DNA of 7,691 nt, taken from positions 1-7,691 of the forward strand of contig JAEMQG010000147.1 of assembly GCA_022758935.1 (NCBI GenBank). Reading direction: 5' to 3'. The notes beneath the pieces are model-generated. The model saw nothing but the letters and a program-made list of their open reading frames with translations. It did not search any database and was not told where the DNA came from. The position numbers and the translations under genes were made by a program. Shown in pieces: positions 1-5,463 of this stretch. Position 1 is the stretch's first letter. Every line of letters begins with the position of its first letter. Source of the DNA: Candidatus Nitrosopumilus sp. (GTDB lineage Archaea > Thermoproteota > Nitrososphaeria > Nitrososphaerales > Nitrosopumilaceae).

Positions 1-89
1 CATTGAACACATACTTGATCTATGTTATCAACACTGGTGTATTTTTTTGATTGATCAAAGCCAAATCCACCATCTTGAGGTCCAACCAT
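1..89 (-). CDS. Unrecognised protein, N-terminal part, cut by left edge
   Basis: The minus strand is open from an ATG at 89 to the window edge, giving 29 codons that begin MVGPQDGGFGFDQSKKY and end near a Cys (VCVQ, followed by an incomplete codon). The composition looks like protein rather than chance: Gly, Asp, Gln and Tyr are mixed, with few of the Lys/Ile/Asn runs expected from AT-rich noise. A TATA-like AAATAC lies about 26 bp upstream (111-116), which fits a leaderless start here. The frame stays open back to a TAG at 117-119, and a GTG at 101 is an alternative start. Residues just upstream of the ATG also look coding (FDVKLD), so the gene may instead be an older reading frame broken at that TAG. 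I do not recognise the family. Confidence 0.4.
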   Translation of the reverse strand, partial: MVGPQDGGFGFDQSKKYTSVDNIDQVCVQ

Positions 90-116
90 GTCTAACTTCA
101 CATCAAAGCAGTATTT

Positions 117-563
117 CTACTTCGCTAACAAGGTTATAAAATAATGTACATCGTAGGAACAGAAATAGATTAGTACTTAATTTCCATAATATTAGAAAAT
201 CAAACTTGCAGAAAGATCGAAAATTTTGATGACACGTTTTTCAAAATGTATGTATTTTCAGATACTTTTTATACTCATGCTAGAAATCATTTAGGATTCA
301 TCTCAAGTTGCAGTATATTTGAATCTCAACTTATTACTGCTTTGATTGTAGGAACATCTAACATCTCTTATTGTAGATATTCAGATAATGTAAAAATTAG
401 ATCAGCAAAAAAAGACAAATGAAACTTTTTGATTTGTCATTCTATTAATCTTAAATCATATAACTCAGATAGATGAAATTACTTGTAATATTATTTTGTG
501 ACAATAAAAATGATTTTTACGTTATTTTTATTAACAACAAAGTAACTCGAGATATGATAACAA
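117..563. other. Gene-poor AT-rich stretch
   Basis: No convincing gene. A plus-strand frame is open from about 171 to a TGA at 420-422; its first ATG is at 246, giving 58 codons beginning MYVFSDTFYTHARNHLGF. It is longer than expected by chance at this base composition, but it has no TATA-like box at the right distance from the ATG and no family I recognise. It could be a remnant. The segment around 520-533 (TTATTTTTATTA) is AT-rich and may serve the small gene that starts at 564. Confidence 0.35.
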
Positions 564-692
564 ATGGATTGTGAAAAATGTGAGACACGACTTGTTGAAA
601 CACAAACACAAAATGGCATGACTTTGGGATATTGTAATAATCATTTTTGCCCTCTATTTGGGAAATCGGTTTTTCAGCAGCCCATGTCATAA
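564..692 (+). CDS. 42-aa zinc-ribbon-like mini-protein
   Basis: ATG at 564, TAA at 690-692, with an in-frame TAA directly upstream (558-560) that fixes the start. The protein has a clear metal-binding layout: C3-x2-C6, then 17 residues, then C24-x2-H27-x-C29 (motifs CEKC and YCNNHFC). Four Cys and one His in 42 residues is far above background and suggests one structural zinc site. Small zinc-ribbon proteins of this kind are common in Nitrososphaerota, where they are usually of unknown role. A TATA-like stretch at 522-533 could start a short-leader transcript. The antisense frame at 517-756 encodes an Ile/Phe-rich sequence without motifs and is taken as a shadow. Function is unknown; nucleic-acid or protein binding is only a guess. 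Confidence 0.55.
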   Translation: MDCEKCETRLVETQTQNGMTLGYCNNHFCPLFGKSVFQQPMS

Positions 693-765
693 TTAAAATA
701 TCAATCTCAAAAATTTTTATATTTTTATACAAATTGAAATTCATGTCAATTGCCAAGGTAGGATT

Positions 766-1090
766 TCATACCAGAAGTATAACAAAATAATGTATTTTAA
801 TGAGAAAATGATGCTCGATTGAATTTTTTAAATCTGTTCTATATGTTTTGACTATTTCTTCAATTTCAAATGTATCACTGAATCCTCCAACGTGTGTTCT
901 CACAGCTTTAGATGAGGATATAATGTGCACTCTTTAATTTTTCATACATAGTAACCATAAAATCAATTTGATTTTTACATTTCCAAATTTACTTGATATT
1001 TGGAAATGTTTGAGTAATCTCTGAAGGAATTTCTTTTATTCTTCGTTGTACATACGCTTCGATCGATTTTCTTATTGAAGAATAATTCAT
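766..1090 (-). pseudogene. Probable decayed gene, one stop plus one frameshift
   Basis: On the minus strand an ATG at 1090 begins MNYSSIRKSIEAYVQRRIK and runs 33 codons to a TAA (989-991). The same frame then continues with 26 more codons (including MVTMYEKLKSAHYIL) to a second stop near 914. From about 930 a neighbouring frame takes over (SSSKAVRTHVGGFSDTFEIE) and runs to a TGA at 766-768. The three pieces join into about 110 residues of plausible, charged, helical protein, so a single nonsense change plus one indel would explain them. I do not recognise the family. Alternatives are two unrelated short ORFs or chance open frames. The first stop lies in the loop of a perfect hairpin described separately. 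Confidence 0.3.
977..1009. repeat. Perfect 12-bp inverted repeat, 9-nt loop
   Basis: ACATTTCCAAAT at 977-988 is the exact reverse complement of ATTTGGAAATGT at 998-1009, with TTACTTGAT between. The match stops abruptly on the outside. There is no T-run right after either arm, so it does not look like a classical terminator. It lies inside the probable decayed gene at 766-1090. Confidence 0.7.
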
Positions 1091-1122
1091 CACATGTATG
1101 GCTAATTGATTATACTTGTTTT

Positions 1123-1272
1123 TCAGTCATTATTTTTGTCAGATTTTTTTTCAGATTCTGGTTTGTCCCATAAGTGCATTGTTCCTCGAATCATAAAAGA
1201 ACCAACAATAATTGCGACTATTCCACCAATAATAAAAAGAAAAAAATGTCCTATACTTTTCAAATTTGCCAA
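1123..1272 (-). CDS. 49-aa single-helix membrane protein
   Basis: The minus-strand frame reads from a TTG at 1272 (a second TTG is at 1275) to a TGA at 1123-1125. Residues 10-28 form one hydrophobic helix (FFLFIIGGIVAIIVG), preceded by a short Lys-containing head and followed by RGTMHLWDKPE and a charged Lys/Asp/Ser/Asn tail. That is the layout of a small tail-exposed membrane protein. There is no ATG before the helix, and an in-frame TAA lies at 1279-1281, so one of the TTG codons must be the start. A TATA-like box, TATAATTATA reading the minus strand, is centred near 1298, about 26 bp upstream, which supports leaderless initiation at the TTG. The plus-strand frame over the same bases is a shadow. 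Function is unknown. Confidence 0.5.
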   Translation of the reverse strand: MANLKSIGHFFLFIIGGIVAIIVGSFMIRGTMHLWDKPESEKKSDKNND

Positions 1273-1349
1273 CAAATATTATATGTCTAATGTATAATTA
1301 TAATTGTCTGATAAAGAAATAATAGAATAATGAAAAATGACAGGTGTAG

Positions 1350-1466
1350 ATGATTTGCAACAATAAAAAAATTGGATGTTATCATGATAATTCAATTCAT
1401 TTCGAAGGAAGTGGTAAATGTCTAGTAAAAGGCTGTAAATGCGAAAAATATCAAAAAAGTAGTTAG
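1350..1466 (+). CDS. 38-aa Cys/His-rich mini-protein
   Basis: ATG at 1350, TAG at 1464-1466. The sequence is packed with metal ligands: C3, C10, H12, H17, C24, C29 and C31, ending GCKCEKYQKSS. The spacing C-x-H-x4-H-x6-C-x4-C-x-C-x2-Y resembles a small Cys/His family that I recall from many Nitrososphaerota and some bacteria, whose members look like C.H...H...G.C....C.C..[FY]. The role of that family is not established; a structural zinc site is the likely reason for the pattern. An in-frame TAG directly precedes the ATG. No clear TATA-like box stands at the expected distance; an AT-rich run lies at 1317-1330. It is not operonic, since the upstream neighbour is on the other strand. Confidence 0.55.
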   Translation: MICNNKKIGCYHDNSIHFEGSGKCLVKGCKCEKYQKSS

Positions 1467-1620
1467 TACGGGTTTTCCATATTTAATTAAAATTTTAGTG
1501 AACTAGATACATAAAATGACAATTCCAAGTATCGAAAGTATTTGATAATTTTTAAATCCTCAAATTTAAAAAATCCCAATATAAAAAATAGAGCTAAAAA
1601 TTAACAATCAAAGTTAGATT

Positions 1621-1956
1621 TTAATTGAGATTAGACAATTTATGTTCCAGTTCTTGAATTTCTTTTTGGTACATTTCAGCTTTGGTCTGAGCAAATTGTT
1701 TTTGTGCATGAACTATTGCAATTAGTGCTTCTTTGTAATTAGAATCACCTTCTTTGAGGACATTACAGGAATCAAGCGAAGTCAAATGACCGGTAACTGT
1801 TGCAATTGCACCTTTTTGATTAAATTTTACAATTCCACCAAAGGCTTCAATCATCATATATCCTGATTCAGATTTGCATTTGTAGGTAACTCTGCCTGTT
1901 TCAGTATTAAATAATTGTGTTATTCCTCCTGGCATTTTTGTAACAGTGACTGTCAT
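1621..1956 (-). CDS. Unrecognised 111-aa protein with C-terminal coiled coil
   Basis: ATG at 1956, TAA at 1621-1623. Residues 1-65 alternate hydrophobic and polar residues (MTVTVTKMPGGITQLF, GRVTYKCKSESGYMMIEAFG), consistent with a small beta-rich domain. Residues 72-109 (beginning YKEALIAIVHAQKQF) form a long amphipathic helix with a heptad-like pattern, probably a coiled coil. Two Cys (27 and 64) are not arranged as a metal site. There is no signal peptide or membrane helix, so it should be cytoplasmic. It lies 48 bp downstream of the ferritin gene on the same strand but has its own TATA-like box at 1978-1984, about 26 bp above the ATG. It may therefore be transcribed separately as well as by read-through. 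It looks like a lineage-specific conserved gene; I do not recognise a family. Confidence 0.7.
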   Translation of the reverse strand: MTVTVTKMPGGITQLFNTETGRVTYKCKSESGYMMIEAFGGIVKFNQKGAIATVTGHLTSLDSCNVLKEGDSNYKEALIAIVHAQKQFAQTKAEMYQKEIQELEHKLSNLN

Positions 1957-1977
1957 AAAATATTGAAAAGATATGAA

Positions 1978-1984
1978 GTATTAA
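1978..1984 (-). promoter_or_regulatory. TATA-like box of the 111-aa gene
   Basis: Reading the minus strand, TTAATAC lies about 26 bp before the ATG at 1956, inside the tail-side spacer of the ferritin gene. This is the distance expected for a leaderless archaeal transcript. Confidence 0.35.
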
Positions 1985-2004
1985 TGATTTTAGAAAAACG
2001 ATTG

Positions 2005-2523
2005 TTAGGCAGCATTATTTGCGGCAGGAGATTCATCAGAGGCTGCAAGAATTTTATCTATCGTATTAATTGCAATCTTGTCTCTTCCAATTAGTTCAAA
2101 CTTTTTTATCAGAGTTTCGAACTTTGTTTCCTCTTGCACTTGCTCATTGACAAACCATTCCAGAAATGCATATGTCGGATAATCTTTGTCTTTTTGTGCA
2201 ATTTCAACCATCTTGTGTATTGCACTAGTAACTGTTTGTTCGCTATTAAGTGCGGTTTTTAGAATGAATTCCAAAGATTTGAAACTACTTGCAGGTAATT
2301 TTGTTGCAGGAATTACCGCCGGAACTCCCAAATTATTTAGGTAATGAATAATTTTTAGCATGTGTGTTCTTTCTTCATAAGATTGAGCATAAAAGAAACT
2401 AGCACCGCCCTCATATCCAGTAATTTCACACCAAGATGCCATTGAAAGATAGTTGTTTGATGCGTTTGCTTCAAGAACAATTTGGTTGTTTAATGCATTT
2501 TGCATATTTTGGGAAATTTTCAT
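2005..2523 (-). CDS. ftn: Ferritin (non-haem, four-helix)
   Basis: A cytoplasmic iron-storage protein that should form a 24-subunit cage, oxidise Fe(II) at a di-iron site and store it as Fe(III) mineral. With the start at 2523 the protein has 172 residues, the usual ferritin length. The ferroxidase residues match E. coli FtnA with an offset of one: E18, Y25, E51 and H54 (in YEERTH), E95, Q128 and E131 (in NEQVQEE). The tail after about residue 160 is Ala/Ser/Asn-rich and probably disordered. I chose 2523 because a TATA-like box stands 26 bp upstream and because the fold begins there. An in-frame ATG at 2598 would add 25 residues without a counterpart in the family. No haem-binding Met was assessed. 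Ferritin also limits Fenton chemistry, which fits the PrxQ gene found further along. Confidence 0.93.
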   Translation of the reverse strand: MKISQNMQNALNNQIVLEANASNNYLSMASWCEITGYEGGASFFYAQSYEERTHMLKIIHYLNNLGVPAVIPATKLPASSFKSLEFILKTALNSEQTVTSAIHKMVEIAQKDKDYPTYAFLEWFVNEQVQEETKFETLIKKFELIGRDKIAINTIDKILAASDESPAANNAA

Positions 2524-2543
2524 AGAATTGGTTAATTTAGCTA

Positions 2544-2557
2544 GATTAAAAATTATT
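2544..2557 (-). promoter_or_regulatory. TATA-like box deciding the ferritin start
   Basis: The minus strand reads AATAATTTTTAATC here, centred about 26 bp above the ATG at 2523. This placement supports a leaderless transcript beginning at that ATG and argues against the longer 197-aa form from 2598. Confidence 0.45.
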
Positions 2558-2631
2558 GCATCCAAGACAATCGTAGATTGTGATACAACACTAAACATAA
2601 AACCTAATCATATTTCTAACTAAAGGCGCCT

Positions 2632-2814
2632 ATGTTTGATGTAAATGGATGGAATAGATTACATTAAGTAAAGATATCAATTTCAGGAGGATCATTTTCA
2701 GTATTGCCATGGACTAAAACAGGCGACAGAAGACATCTAAACATATCATGGCAAGTTCCAAATTCGGTTGGAGGCATAATGCATTATATCTTTACAACAA
2801 ATGAGACGCCTTAA
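2632..2814 (+). pseudogene. Remnant of a protein gene with one in-frame stop
   Basis: A plus-strand frame begins with ATG at 2632 (MFDVNGWNRLH), meets a TAA at 2665-2667 and continues in the same frame for 48 codons to a TAA at 2812-2814. The second part has the look of a folded beta-rich domain (ISGGSFSVLPWTKTGDRR, NISWQVPNSVGG, HYIFTTNETP), with two Trp and several Gly/Pro turns that are unlikely in random AT-rich DNA. No start codon precedes the fold in the second part except internal ones, so as it stands the gene is probably dead or is the 3' end of a deleted gene. It lies head to head with the ferritin gene. I do not recognise the family with confidence; its style resembles thaumarchaeal secreted proteins. 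Confidence 0.4.
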
Positions 2815-2875
2815 TTGAAATGAATATTACGATTACACCATAATCAAAAAATAACTTTAAATAAAAAAATCAAAG

Positions 2876-2884
2876 TTAAATATT
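2876..2884 (+). promoter_or_regulatory. TATA-like box of the 101-aa gene
   Basis: TTAAATATT is centred about 24 bp above the ATG at 2904, the expected distance for a leaderless archaeal transcript. Confidence 0.4.
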
Positions 2885-2903
2885 AGCAGATAATAATTTT
2901 CTT

Positions 2904-3209
2904 ATGCTTTTTGGAGTTTTTGCAATACATAGTCCAGAACTGTGCCCACTAAACAATGAAAACAGTAAGAAAATTTTCATGAGTCTTAAAGTCAATATGG
3001 AAAGAGAGATGAAAAAATACAACATAAATAAAATTGTTGAATTTTATATGTCTGTTTTAGAACATGAATGGATAATAGTTATCGATGCGGTTCATGCACA
3101 TGACATAGAAAAACTATGTATCGATGTTGGAATTTCATCTTTAAGCACTGTCAAAATAGTTCCAATGAATCTCTATGATGATACAATCAAAAGATTTGAA
3201 TCAAAGTAA
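2904..3209 (+). CDS. 101-aa conserved-looking cytoplasmic protein, ferredoxin-like fold suspected
   Basis: ATG at 2904, TAA at 3207-3209. There is no signal peptide or membrane helix. The pattern is strand (LFGVFAIH), a helix with many Lys (about residues 20-43), strand (VEFYMSVLEHEWIIVIDA), a helix (HDIEKLCIDVG) and a strand (STVKIVPM). This beta-alpha-beta-beta-alpha-beta order is that of a ferredoxin-like or dimeric alpha/beta-barrel domain. A conserved-looking HSPELCPLNN segment near the N-terminus (with His9, Cys14), together with the EHEW and HAHD segments, could line a ligand pocket. I recall similar thaumarchaeal proteins only as hypothetical. The start is supported by the TATA-like box at 2876-2884. 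It stands alone, downstream of a gene remnant on the same strand. Confidence 0.7.
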   Translation: MLFGVFAIHSPELCPLNNENSKKIFMSLKVNMEREMKKYNINKIVEFYMSVLEHEWIIVIDAVHAHDIEKLCIDVGISSLSTVKIVPMNLYDDTIKRFESK

Positions 3210-3482
3210 TAGAATTTACAATTATTTCTTAAACCTAAGATATTTCAACGTATAATTATTTTCTGTTCCTTATCATGATATGAGATACGGGTGTTCATTT
3301 GCTCACGCATATTTTTTATGTTGAATTTTTGTAAAATAAATTCGAATATTTTTCTAATGAATTTTATTTTGGTTAAAAATTATTCAAAGGTAATTTCATC
3401 AGGGAGATTTTAAAGAAATACCCACACATGAAAAACCAATTCTATCTAGAATTTCAGATCCTTTATTCCAGAGAACTGATAA
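3210..3482. other. Gene-free stretch with possible remnants
   Basis: No intact gene seen. On the minus strand one frame is open from 3409 down to a TGA at 3245-3247 apart from one TAA at 3380-3382; it reads NLPDEITFE, stop, then a Lys/Ile/Phe-rich helical piece ending NTRISYHDKEQKIIIR. An ATG at 3310 within it gives only 21 codons. On the plus strand a short frame at 3457-3489 reads DPLFQRTDKS and may belong, in a shifted frame, to the secreted-protein fragment that follows at 3483. Confidence 0.3.
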
Positions 3483-3605
3483 AAGTTAGCAATATCTTGC
3501 AAATATGTTGATGTTTTAGATGGTTCTGGAGATATAATTCAAACTTGGTTATTTACTAGGTGTGAAATTACTAGCTATGGAACATCAATATTTAATTCAG
3601 AGTAA
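3483..3605 (+). pseudogene. C-terminal fragment of a thaumarchaeal secreted-protein family
   Basis: The plus-strand frame from 3483 to the TAA at 3603-3605 reads 40 residues containing KYVDVLDGSGDIIQTWLF and CEITSYGTSIFNSE. The pattern V-x-DGSG-x-I-x-Q-x-W-x-x-x-x-C-x-[IL]-x-x-Y is one I remember from the second half of secreted thaumarchaeal proteins whose first half resembles the adjacent minus-strand gene (3597-4086). It has no start codon in frame, is preceded by a TAA (3480-3482) and stops exactly where the opposite-strand gene stops. The family link is from memory and was not checked by a search. If correct, this is a broken piece, either of the neighbouring gene after an inversion or of a second copy. 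Confidence 0.4.
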
Positions 3606-4086
3606 ATCACCCCCATGCATCAAATAAGCAATGAATTTGTAGAATTGTTTTTTATCTGTGCTTGGTAATGATCCTGGAAAAAACGTTGGATTTACGTCTC
3701 GAAAATTATACGTTTTACCAAGAGGATCATTAGGAGATTTACTAGCGGAAGTCATCTCAAATTTTTCAAAAAAGTGAACTTGTATTGGTGATACAATATT
3801 AGATATTGTAACTTTAAAGGATTGAGTTCGTTCTTCCTCAGTCAAAATAGTCGATGCAGCAGTTATTTTGGTGATTGGAGTCTGAATTTCAATAATTCCA
3901 TTCGAGATAAGATATTCCAATGATTCAACATAATCGGCTTCACTAATAGAATTCTCAGAGCACCATTTTGCGTTATTTTTTACCCAATCAGGAATAGAAT
4001 AATCAGTAGCATAGGCAGTTAATGAAAAACTGACAATCCCAACAACAGAGATTACAAACAATATTGAAAAAAGGGTGTTTTTCCAT
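3597..4086 (-). pseudogene. Secreted IPDWVKNNAKW-domain protein, frameshifted at its start and lacking its C-terminal part
   Basis: Reading the minus strand, the long frame from a TTG at 4061 to a TGA at 3597-3599 codes 154 residues: a hydrophobic signal segment (VISVVGIVSFSLTAYA), the IPDWVKNNAKW domain with the SISEADYVESLEYLISNGII helix that is widespread in thaumarchaeal exported proteins, then a beta-rich domain ending FYKFIAYLMHGGDLL. The signal segment lacks a positively charged head from the TTG. The true start seems to be ATG at 4086, 24 bp below a TATA-like box, but it is one base out of frame. Removing one G directly after that ATG would give MKNTLFSILFVISVVGIV, a textbook signal peptide. 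As written, the ATG frame ends after 27 codons. The C-terminal part usual for the family, as I recall it, is missing and a match lies on the other strand. Confidence 0.55.
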
Positions 4087-4104
4087 CAAGAAAAGACTTC
4101 AATA

Positions 4105-4114
4105 ACATATAGAT
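4105..4114 (-). promoter_or_regulatory. TATA-like box before ATG 4086
   Basis: The minus strand reads ATCTATATGT, centred 24 bp above the ATG at 4086. It supports 4086, rather than the TTG at 4061, as the ancestral start of the broken secreted-protein gene. Confidence 0.4.
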
Positions 4115-4161
4115 TTTTTATTATTTTTAAACTATGGTGTAGGTTTTTGAAGTTGAGAGGG

Positions 4162-4710
4162 TTATTTCATAAAACAATTCACAGTATGATCATTCACCAT
4201 ACCAACTGCCTGCATGAAAGCATAGCAAATCGTAGGACCTACAAAATTAAATCCACGATTCCTTAGATCATTACTCATTTTTTCAGAAATATTAGTAGAC
4301 ACAGGTAGATCAGAGAGTTTTTTAAAATTATTTATTATGGGCTTGTGATTTACAAAATTCCAAATGTAGTTATCAAAGGAGTTAAATTCTTTCTGAATTT
4401 CTAAAAAGTGTTTTGCGTTATTGATTACAGATGTAATCTTTAATCTATTTCGAATTATTTCTGGATTATCTAGTAATTTTTCTACATGTTTTGAAGTGTA
4501 TTTAGAAACCTTGAGAGGATCAAAATTAGAAAATGCTTTTCGATACCCGTCTCGTCTTTTAAGAATGGTAGACCAAGACAATCCAGCTTGTGCTCCTTCT
4601 AGGACTAGAAATTCAAATAATACCCTATCACGGTGTTGTGGAATTCCCCATTCGTTATCATGGTATTCTATGTTAAGATCATCTTTTGCCCAGGTACATC
4701 TAATTTTCAT
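4162..4710 (-). CDS. tag: DNA-3-methyladenine glycosylase I
   Basis: Base-excision repair enzyme of the helix-hairpin-helix superfamily; it cuts the N-glycosidic bond of 3-methyladenine in alkylated DNA, leaving an abasic site. From the ATG at 4710 the protein is 182 residues, and its key positions carry the same numbers as E. coli Tag: Y16 and H17 (YHDNEWG), E38 and W46 (LEGAQAGLSW), and the zinc ligands H175 and C179 (NDHTVNC) pairing with H17 and C5. The RGFNFVGPTICYAFMQAVG block is also typical. It ends three residues after C179, slightly shorter than the bacterial enzyme but with the whole zinc snap intact. A TTG at 4725 would add five residues; I prefer 4710 because of the alignment and the TATA-like box 26 bp upstream. 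It is divergent from the membrane-protein gene at 4765. Confidence 0.96.
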   Translation of the reverse strand: MKIRCTWAKDDLNIEYHDNEWGIPQHRDRVLFEFLVLEGAQAGLSWSTILKRRDGYRKAFSNFDPLKVSKYTSKHVEKLLDNPEIIRNRLKITSVINNAKHFLEIQKEFNSFDNYIWNFVNHKPIINNFKKLSDLPVSTNISEKMSNDLRNRGFNFVGPTICYAFMQAVGMVNDHTVNCFMK

Positions 4711-4730
4711 ATTAAGACTAATCAATTTAC

Positions 4731-4742
4731 CATAAAATAATA
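4731..4742. promoter_or_regulatory. Shared bidirectional AT box between tag and the membrane-protein gene
   Basis: CATAAAATAATA lies midway between the divergent starts 4710 and 4765, which are only 54 bp apart. Read on the minus strand it gives TATTATTTTATG, centred about 26 bp above the tag ATG. Read on the plus strand it is centred about 27-28 bp above ATG 4765. No other TATA-like sequence fits either gene, so one box probably serves both directions. Confidence 0.4.
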
Positions 4743-4764
4743 GTTACCAGATTATGAGTAGAGT

Positions 4765-5190
4765 ATGAAAATCAGTCAACAACTAGTTCAAATTAATAGA
4801 AATTTCATAATTTGTTTTATTGTTTCAGCCTCACTTTCGGCAGTTATTGCACAATCCTTATCAGAGTATGAGAGTCAAATTACAACTACAATCACCATTG
4901 GAACTGGGTATATGGTTTATTTTGGAATTTTCTCAGCTCTATTTTATTTAGATAATAAAAATAGATACAAGCAAATGAAAACAAGTTTAATTAGAAAAGA
5001 ACTGCTTAGTATGATTTCATCATTTGGAATGGGTGAAATTATCTATCTTGTAATTAGGTGGCCATCATTATACTATTTTCTTGAACTAGGTATAGAGGCA
5101 TATATTGCATCACTGATATCAGAGGTCATATCCACTGCATGCTACATGATGACAGTATCAATTTTTTTGAGAAAGACAAAGACATTCTAG
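4765..5190 (+). CDS. Unrecognised 141-aa membrane protein, four helices
   Basis: ATG at 4765, TAG at 5188-5190. Four hydrophobic segments are visible: about 13-30 (NFIICFIVSASLSAVIA), 43-62 (ITIGTGYMVYFGIFSALF), 84-106 (ending WPSLYYFLEL) and 112-135 (YIASLISEVISTACYMM). Between helices 2 and 3 is a positively charged loop (DNKNRYKQMKTSLIRKE), and the protein ends RKTKTF. By the positive-inside rule the N-terminus (one Lys, one Arg), the middle loop and the C-terminus face the cytoplasm. Size and topology resemble GtrA-like or other four-helix families, but I see no diagnostic motif. GMGE and IRWPS near helix 3 could be conserved points. It shares its promoter region with tag in the opposite direction, which hints at, but does not show, joint control. 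Confidence 0.75.
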   Translation: MKISQQLVQINRNFIICFIVSASLSAVIAQSLSEYESQITTTITIGTGYMVYFGIFSALFYLDNKNRYKQMKTSLIRKELLSMISSFGMGEIIYLVIRWPSLYYFLELGIEAYIASLISEVISTACYMMTVSIFLRKTKTF

Positions 5191-5336
5191 AACAAGAATC
5201 TCATTTTAAATTAAAATGTTCAATAATTGAAGAGAATTAAAATATGAGACAATTTGGATTACAAGTTCAATCCATATTAGATATGATCAACTCATGAGTG
5301 AAAGTTACAGACTAGTAATAAAGGATGGATGAAAGG

Positions 5337-5411
5337 CGGGCTCGGTCGGATTTGAACCGACGACCTAACGCTCCGCAAGCGTTCGCACTATCCAAGCTAT
5401 GCAACGAGTCA
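5337..5411 (-). tRNA. tRNA-Arg (anticodon GCG) with mismatched acceptor stem
   Basis: Read on the minus strand, the full cloverleaf can be drawn: D-arm GCAT/GTGC; anticodon arm AACGC-TTGCGGA-GCGTT with anticodon GCG at 5374-5376; five-base variable loop AGGTC; T-arm GTCGG-TTCAAAT-CCGAC; discriminator G. CCA is not encoded and there is no intron. GCG reads the Arg codons CGC and CGU. The 3' acceptor strand is CGAGCCC, but the 5' strand is TGACTCG, so pairs 1-72 (T-C) and 3-70 (A-C) do not form; position 9 is T instead of a purine. GGGCTCG would pair perfectly. A TATA-like box (AT-rich, 5432-5442) lies about 26 bp above the 5' end, so the gene may still be transcribed. It could be a functional but unusual tRNA, a decaying second copy, or one whose 5' end was replaced by recombination. 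Confidence 0.85.
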
Positions 5412-5431
5412 AACAGATTCTGGCTATATCA

Positions 5432-5442
5432 AATTTTTAAAA
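5432..5442 (-). promoter_or_regulatory. TATA-like box of the tRNA-Arg gene
   Basis: An AT-only run (AATTTTTAAAA on the plus strand) lies about 21-31 bp upstream of the tRNA 5' end, placing transcription start at or very near nucleotide 1. It falls between the aquaporin stop codon and the tRNA. Confidence 0.35.
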
Positions 5443-5463
5443 ACGTTTGGTATTTCTAAAAAA

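Noticed and set aside
517..756. 79-codon minus-strand frame
   Set aside because: It is antisense to the small zinc-ribbon ORF at 564-692, is rich in Ile/Phe/Val without motifs, and its Cys/His-poor composition reads as a shadow.
1106..1297. 63-codon plus-strand frame
   Set aside because: The opposite strand codes a clean single-helix membrane protein with a TATA-like box; this frame is its complement.
2524..2598. 25-residue N-terminal extension of ferritin
   Set aside because: It has no place in the ferritin fold; the TATA-like box and the family length both favour the start at 2523.
3245..3310. 21-aa minus-strand micro-ORF starting ATG 3310 with an AT box 26 bp upstream
   Set aside because: Too short to judge, and AT boxes at that distance are easy to find by chance at this base composition.
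4421..4735. 104-codon plus-strand frame across tag
   Set aside because: The minus strand here encodes tag with all catalytic and zinc residues; this is a shadow.
5247..5264. GGATTACAAGTTCAATCC resembling a tRNA T-arm beside the real tRNA
   Set aside because: The loop has eight bases and no other arm of a tRNA can be drawn around it; probably a chance hairpin.
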